DNA of 64,000 nucleotides from Trebonia sp963785645 (lineage in GTDB: Bacteria; Actinomycetota; Actinomycetes; Streptosporangiales; Streptosporangiaceae): the NCBI GenBank assembly GCA_963785645.1, contig CAWAWG010000005.1, positions 558,001 to 622,000 of the forward strand, given 5' to 3'. The number at the start of each line of letters is the position of its first letter. The stretch's first letter is position 1. A model generated the notes under the pieces. It did no database searches. It saw only the letters and a program-made list of their open reading frames with translations, and was not told where the DNA came from. Both the position numbers and the translations under genes were made by a program. Below, in pieces: positions 60,661 through 64,000 of this stretch.

Positions 60661-61341
60661 TCACCGGGGGGGTCGTTCCCCCCGGGGGAAATACAGCTCC
60701 GCGGTTCGGGCGGTGTGGGCGCGCATCAGCTGCTCGGCCTGGTCGGCGTCGCCGACCGCGATGGCCTTGATCAGGTTGTCGTGCTCGTGCCAGGCTTCCT
60801 TGCCGCGCGGACGGGCGGTCGGGGTGTAGGACCAGCGGACCCGCCGCTCTACCGGCGAGACGAGCTGGGCGAGCACCTCGTTGTCGGAGATCGCCACGAT
60901 GTAGGCGTGCAGATCGTCGTTCGCCGTCACGAGCGCGCTCTCGTCCCCGGCGGCGAGCGCGGCGATGCCCGCATCGTAGAGCTGCCGCAGGCGGGCCATG
61001 CGCTCGCTGGTCGCGTGCTGCGCCGCCTCGCGCGCCGAGTACGCCGCGAGAACGGAGCGGACGCCGAGCAACTGGGCAACCTCTTCCGTACTCGGAACGT
61101 GCACGTAGGCGCCGTAAGCCGGGCGCAGTTCCACCCAGCCGTCTGCGGCGAGCCGCTGCAGGGCCTCGCGGATGGGCTGGCGGCTGACCCCCAGGTGATC
61201 GGCTAGCTCGGACTCCACCAGGTGCTGCCCCGGCTTGAGCGAGCCGCCGACGATCATCTCGGCCAGCGTGTCGTAAACGGCCTGCCGCAACGGCGCCGGG
61301 CGGGCCACACGGCGCGTGCCTGCGGCGAGTGACTCGGCCAT
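60661..61341 (-). CDS. GntR family transcriptional regulator (FCD/FadR subfamily)
   Basis: A 226-residue regulator. The N-terminal winged helix spans residues about 15-80 (GQHLVESELADHLGVSRQPI, REALQRLAADGWVELRP). The C-terminal FCD helical domain includes AIAALAAGDE, the metal-site histidines in NDDLHAYI and EHDNLIKAI, and a final MRAHTAR. Such proteins respond to small organic acids. A TGTA-N7-TACA dyad lies just upstream of its own start, so autoregulation is likely. The target genes are not obvious; azlCD or the MgtC gene are the nearest candidates. Confidence 0.92.
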   Translation of the reverse strand: MAESLAAGTRRVARPAPLRQAVYDTLAEMIVGGSLKPGQHLVESELADHLGVSRQPIREALQRLAADGWVELRPAYGAYVHVPSTEEVAQLLGVRSVLAAYSAREAAQHATSERMARLRQLYDAGIAALAAGDESALVTANDDLHAYIVAISDNEVLAQLVSPVERRVRWSYTPTARPRGKEAWHEHDNLIKAIAVGDADQAEQLMRAHTARTAELYFPRGERPPR

Positions 61342-61360
61342 GGCTCACCGTACCGCATCT

Positions 61361-61375
61361 TGTATGCAGTGTACA
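61361..61375. promoter_or_regulatory. putative GntR operator
   Basis: TGTATGCAGTGTACA is a dyad (TGTA-N7-TACA) about 20 bp upstream of the GntR start, a typical size and place for a FadR-subfamily site. Confidence 0.5.
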
Positions 61376-61483
61376 GTCGCCGGCCACCGCCGCTGTCTCG
61401 CCTTCGCGCTGGGCCATGGGGCGCGGCGAGTCGAAGCACGGACTCGTTCGGATGGCTATGGCTTCTGATTTTCGCCTTGGGTT

Positions 61484-62047
61484 TTAGAAGTGCTCCGTGA
61501 TGATCACGCCCAGGGTGCCCGGCTCCAGCGCGTCGAAGACGTGCGGGATGTCAGCCGGGTAGCGGAGATAGTCGCCAGGGCCGAGCTCGACCGCCTCACC
61601 TTCCGGACCTGCCAGGACACGGCCCGAGCCGAGGATCAGGTGCTCGACCGTGCCGGCGGTGTGCGGGCGGGCGTAGTGACCGCCCGGCTCGGCCCGGACC
61701 CGGTAAATGTCACGGCGGCCACCGGGCGGGCACGACGCCAGCATCGCCGCCTCGTAGGGGTCGCGCTCGGCGTGCAGGACGACCCCCTCGCCCGCGCGGA
61801 TCACCCGGATGTCGCTTCTTGGCGGGTCGATGAGGCGGCTGAGCGGCACGTCGAGCGCGGTGGCAAGCGCCCACAGCGTCTCCAGCGACGGGTTGCCCAT
61901 GCCGCTCTCCAGCTGGGAAAGGGTTGACTTGGCGATGCCGGCCCGCCGGGCCAGCTCGGTTAGCGACAGCGCGGCGCGGGTGCGCTCGCGGCGCAGTGAC
62001 ATCGAGACGAGCGCGACGATGTCGGCCGGACTACCTGCCTCGGACAT
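61484..62047 (-). CDS. XRE family regulator with cupin domain
   Basis: A 187-residue regulator. Residues 15-70 are the Xre HTH (LSLTELARRAGIAKSTLSQL, ESGMGNPSLETLWALATAL). Residues 110-185 are a cupin (GGHYARPHTAGTVEHLILGS, PGDYLRYPADIPHVFDA). It is divergent from azlCD, whose control region has two matching dyads, so it probably represses the branched-chain amino acid exporter and itself. I chose the ATG at 62047 (GGAG upstream); the longer frame to 62116 would cover both dyads. Confidence 0.9.
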   Translation of the reverse strand: MSEAGSPADIVALVSMSLRRERTRAALSLTELARRAGIAKSTLSQLESGMGNPSLETLWALATALDVPLSRLIDPPRSDIRVIRAGEGVVLHAERDPYEAAMLASCPPGGRRDIYRVRAEPGGHYARPHTAGTVEHLILGSGRVLAGPEGEAVELGPGDYLRYPADIPHVFDALEPGTLGVIITEHF

Positions 62048-62071
62048 TTTGTTCGCTCCATCGCCTGTTAT

Positions 62072-62114
62072 GTTCGGTTTGACGAACGCGGACCTTGCGT
62101 TCATTATAGTGAAC
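62072..62114. promoter_or_regulatory. paired dyad operators and azlC promoter
   Basis: GTTCG-N6-CGAAC (62072-62087) and GTTCA-N6-TGAAC (62099-62114) are perfect dyads of identical size, 27 bp apart centre to centre, between the divergent XRE and azlC genes. TATAGT (62105-62110) inside the second dyad is a good -10 element placed only four bases before the azlC ATG. Confidence 0.65.
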
Positions 62115-63149
62115 ATGCGGAGTCTATGGCGAACAGCGTCGCCGGAGCTATTGCGGGATGTGGGACTCGTCTGCCTGGCGGACGGGATCGTGGGGGTGTC
62201 GTTCGGCGCTACCTGCGTCGCTCATGTCGGCTCGGCCAGCGGGCTGGCCTGGTGGGTGCCCGTCGCGATGTCGGTGCTGGTCTTCGCGGGCGGGTCGCAG
62301 ATCGCGGCGGTCGGGGTGGTGCTGGCCGGCGGGTCGCCGCTCGCGGCCGTGCTCGCCGCGGCGGTGCTCAACACCCGCTTTCTCCCCTACGGGTTCGCCG
62401 TCGCGGATCTCGTCGGCGCCCCGGACGGCGACCGGGACGGCGACACGGCGGCCGACTTTGCCGGGGCGGCGGACGGCACCGGCGGTTCGTCCGTCCGCGA
62501 TGCCGCTGGTGCGGCCGGCGGCGGCCGGGCCAGCGGTTCGGGCCGGCGCCGGGGTGGACGTTACGCGGGGCGGTGGCTCCGGGAACTGCGCCGGCTCGCC
62601 GGCATCCACCTGATCACGGACGAGGCGGTGGCGTTCGCCTTGCGGCAGTCCGGCCGGGCGCGGCGGCGGTCGGCGTTCTGGACCTGCGGCGTGGCGCTGT
62701 TCGTGGCCTGGAACGTGTCCGTGCTGCTCGGTGTCGCGCTCGGGTCCACCGTGCGGGACACGGACGCGTTCGGGCTCGACGCCACGTTCCCCGCGGTCAT
62801 GCTCGCGCTCGCCCTGCCGATGCTGAGCTGGAAGCCGAGCCGGCTCGCGGCGGGGACCGGGGCCGTGATCGCGGTCGCGCTCACCCCGGTGCTGCCGGCC
62901 GGACTGCCGCTGCTCGCCGCGCTCGGCGGGCTCGGCACGCGCTGGAACGGCTGGCGGGACCCGAAAGCCGCGCGTACGGCCGCAAGCCGGGCGTACGGCG
63001 TCTTGTCCGGCTCGCGAGCGCGGCTTCGCGGCAATGGCACCGGCCGGCACCCGGCGCCAGCCCGCGGGCCCGGCGCGAGCATGACCACTCCGTACAGCGC
63101 TGCCGACGCTGCCGGCCAACAGGAACTGTCTGCTGGAGGTAACCAATGA
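62115..63149 (+). CDS. azlC: AzlC family branched-chain amino acid permease
   Basis: A 344-residue membrane protein, the large subunit of the AzlCD exporter. CLADGIVGVSFGATCVAHVG, the LVFAGGSQIAAVGVVLAGGS loop, AVLNTRFLPYGFAVADL and HLITDEAVAFALRQ are family hallmarks. A Gly/Ala/Arg-rich hydrophilic insert of about 50 residues (about 100-150) splits the usual helices 3 and 4, and the C-terminal 50 residues are also an unusual extension. The ATG lies five bases after a -10 box with no ribosome site, pointing to a leaderless mRNA. The stop overlaps azlD by four bases. Confidence 0.88.
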   Translation: MRSLWRTASPELLRDVGLVCLADGIVGVSFGATCVAHVGSASGLAWWVPVAMSVLVFAGGSQIAAVGVVLAGGSPLAAVLAAAVLNTRFLPYGFAVADLVGAPDGDRDGDTAADFAGAADGTGGSSVRDAAGAAGGGRASGSGRRRGGRYAGRWLRELRRLAGIHLITDEAVAFALRQSGRARRRSAFWTCGVALFVAWNVSVLLGVALGSTVRDTDAFGLDATFPAVMLALALPMLSWKPSRLAAGTGAVIAVALTPVLPAGLPLLAALGGLGTRWNGWRDPKAARTAASRAYGVLSGSRARLRGNGTGRHPAPARGPGASMTTPYSAADAAGQQELSAGGNQ

Positions 63150-63457
63150 TGCCGGTGACCGCCATTGTGGCGCTGGCGGTGGTGACATACGGGTTCCGGC
63201 TCACGGGCCCGCTGCTCCGGGGCCGGGTGACCGTGCCTCCCGCCGCGGAACGCCTGTTCGCCGACGCCGCCACGGTGCTGCTGATCGCGCTGGCAGCGAC
63301 ATCGGCGCTCACTTCCGGGCACGGGTTCGCCGGCTGGGCGCGGCCAACCGGGGTGCTCATCGCCGGGGTGCTGGCCGCGCGGCGCGCTCCGTTCCCCGTC
63401 GTGGTGGTCGCCGCGGCCGGCCTCACGGCGCTGCTGCGCCTGGCTGGCGTCCCCTGA
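63146..63457 (+). CDS. azlD: AzlD family small subunit of branched-chain amino acid exporter
   Basis: A 103-residue protein with three or four hydrophobic helices. TYGFRLTGPLLRGRV and the PPAAERLFADAATVLLIALA helix are typical of AzlD. It works with AzlC in export of branched-chain amino acids or analogues. Its ATG overlaps the azlC stop (ATGA), preceded by GGAGG at -11, so translation is coupled. Confidence 0.88.
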   Translation: MMPVTAIVALAVVTYGFRLTGPLLRGRVTVPPAAERLFADAATVLLIALAATSALTSGHGFAGWARPTGVLIAGVLAARRAPFPVVVVAAAGLTALLRLAGVP

Positions 63458-63472
63458 CGCGACCGGAAAGGC

Positions 63473-63518
63473 ATGATCGTGTTAGTTAAGTCGTAACCCG
63501 CTTAACTAACACGATCAT
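63473..63518. terminator. perfect hairpin between azlD and the phosphatase gene
   Basis: Perfect 18-bp arms ATGATCGTGTTAGTTAAG (63473-63490) and CTTAACTAACACGATCAT (63501-63518) enclose a ten-base loop between convergent genes. The GATCAT ends resemble those at 530-602 and 33348-33417. Confidence 0.8.
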
Positions 63519-63556
63519 AGAAAATCGTTGCCAGCATTTGCGCCCCTCGTGCGCGG

Positions 63557-64000
63557 CTACTGGTCGTCGCCGATGACCACCGGGTCTGGGAGGGACCCGG
63601 CGTTGTACTCCTGGAGGCGCCAGCGGGTGTTCCTCCGTTCCAGGACGGACCAGGAGCAGTTTGTCAGCCCGCCCAGTATCGGGGTGTTCTCGGTGAAGAT
63701 TCCCAGGAAGCGCTCCATGCCCAGCCGCAGCGCGGCGCCGTGGCCCACGACGATCGCCAGCTGACCCGGCTCCAGGGTGTCGGCGATCCGGGTGAGCGCG
63801 CCGGCCATGCGGTCCGCGACGATGACGGTCGGCTCGCCGTTCGGCGGGTTCCAGCTGATGCGCTCGGACGGGTAGCGTTCCCGGATCTCCTGGTCCGACA
63901 GGCCCTCCCAGTCGCCGCCGGCGCGCTCGCGCAGGTCCTTGTCCAAGACGACCGGCAGGCCGGTCAGCCGGGCAAGGGGGGCGGCGGTCTGCTGGGCGCG
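63557..64000 (-). CDS. histidine phosphatase (phosphoglycerate mutase-like) family protein, 5' end beyond the window
   Basis: The C-terminal 147 residues of a histidine phosphatase superfamily member. RAQQTAAPLARLTGLPVVLD corresponds to the helix after the catalytic RHG, LRERAGGDWEGLSDQEIRER holds the general acid Glu region, and AIVVGHGAALRLGM gives the second catalytic His. The RHG motif itself lies outside the window. The specific substrate cannot be told. Confidence 0.88.
   Translation of the reverse strand, partial: RAQQTAAPLARLTGLPVVLDKDLRERAGGDWEGLSDQEIRERYPSERISWNPPNGEPTVIVADRMAGALTRIADTLEPGQLAIVVGHGAALRLGMERFLGIFTENTPILGGLTNCSWSVLERRNTRWRLQEYNAGSLPDPVVIGDDQ

Overview
The window is about 70% GC, uses GTG starts freely, and carries a conservon (cvnABCD), IS1380-type transposon, sedolisin, Trypco1 and DUF1707 genes. 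This points to a large-genome, probably mycelial, high-GC actinomycete (Streptosporangiales- or Streptomyces-like). There are no rRNA genes, one tRNA gene and no CRISPR array.

Layout. 1-7.1 kb: a BlaI-type repressor and M56 protease pair with an inverted-repeat operator, undecaprenyl-diphosphatase with a huge inserted linker, and a patatin/acyltransferase lipid operon. 7.4-11.7 kb: a complete conservon (sensor kinase, roadblock, DUF742, small GTPase). 11.8-19.5 kb is accessory: an orphan DUF2399 (JetD-type) protein, a broken secreted deacetylase, an IS1380 element, a small unlisted gene and a decayed superfamily-1 helicase. 19.6-33.2 kb: acyl-CoA synthetase, a BASS transporter fused to remnants of a HipA-like kinase and DUF3037, a NUDIX pseudogene, sedolisin, TANGO2-like protein, sirtuin, FAD monooxygenase, dehalogenase-like hydrolase, DUF4232 lipoprotein, SGNH hydrolase and a P1 aminopeptidase. 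33.7-37.1 kb: tRNA-Ala(GGC) followed by a 3.4 kb lower-GC island bounded by a perfect 44-bp repeat of the tRNA 3' end, with two integrase C-terminal relics. 37.4-39 kb: a DUF433/DUF5615 toxin-antitoxin pair and two NUDIX relics. 39.2-51.7 kb: a cNMP-binding TrxR-like flavoprotein, a PfkB/GH65 sugar operon, a Trypco1 plus trypsin-STAND conflict pair and a secreted exo-glucosaminidase-like GH2 enzyme. 51.8-64 kb: DUF2252, DUF1707, a frameshifted hydrolase, an ABC system whose permease is fused to a LuxR HTH by deletion, SDR/FAH catabolic genes, MgtC, GntR, an XRE-cupin regulator divergent from azlCD, and a phosphatase cut by the window edge.

Three themes stand out. First, at least eight reading-frame breaks occur in otherwise recognisable genes, mostly single-base losses, so either sequence error or active decay must be settled. 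Second, short tandem repeats with periods of 15 or 18 bp sit inside unrelated genes. One 18-bp family (CACCGTGCTTGCCGGAGA-like) recurs in three loci, including one read from the opposite strand. Third, several gene remnants tell of deletion: an ABC permease::LuxR chimera, a helicase whose motor core has been replaced by repeats, and a STAND ATPase lacking its sensor.

The best candidates for new biology are the Trypco1/trypsin-STAND pair, the tRNA-bounded mini-island and the 18-bp intragenic repeat family.
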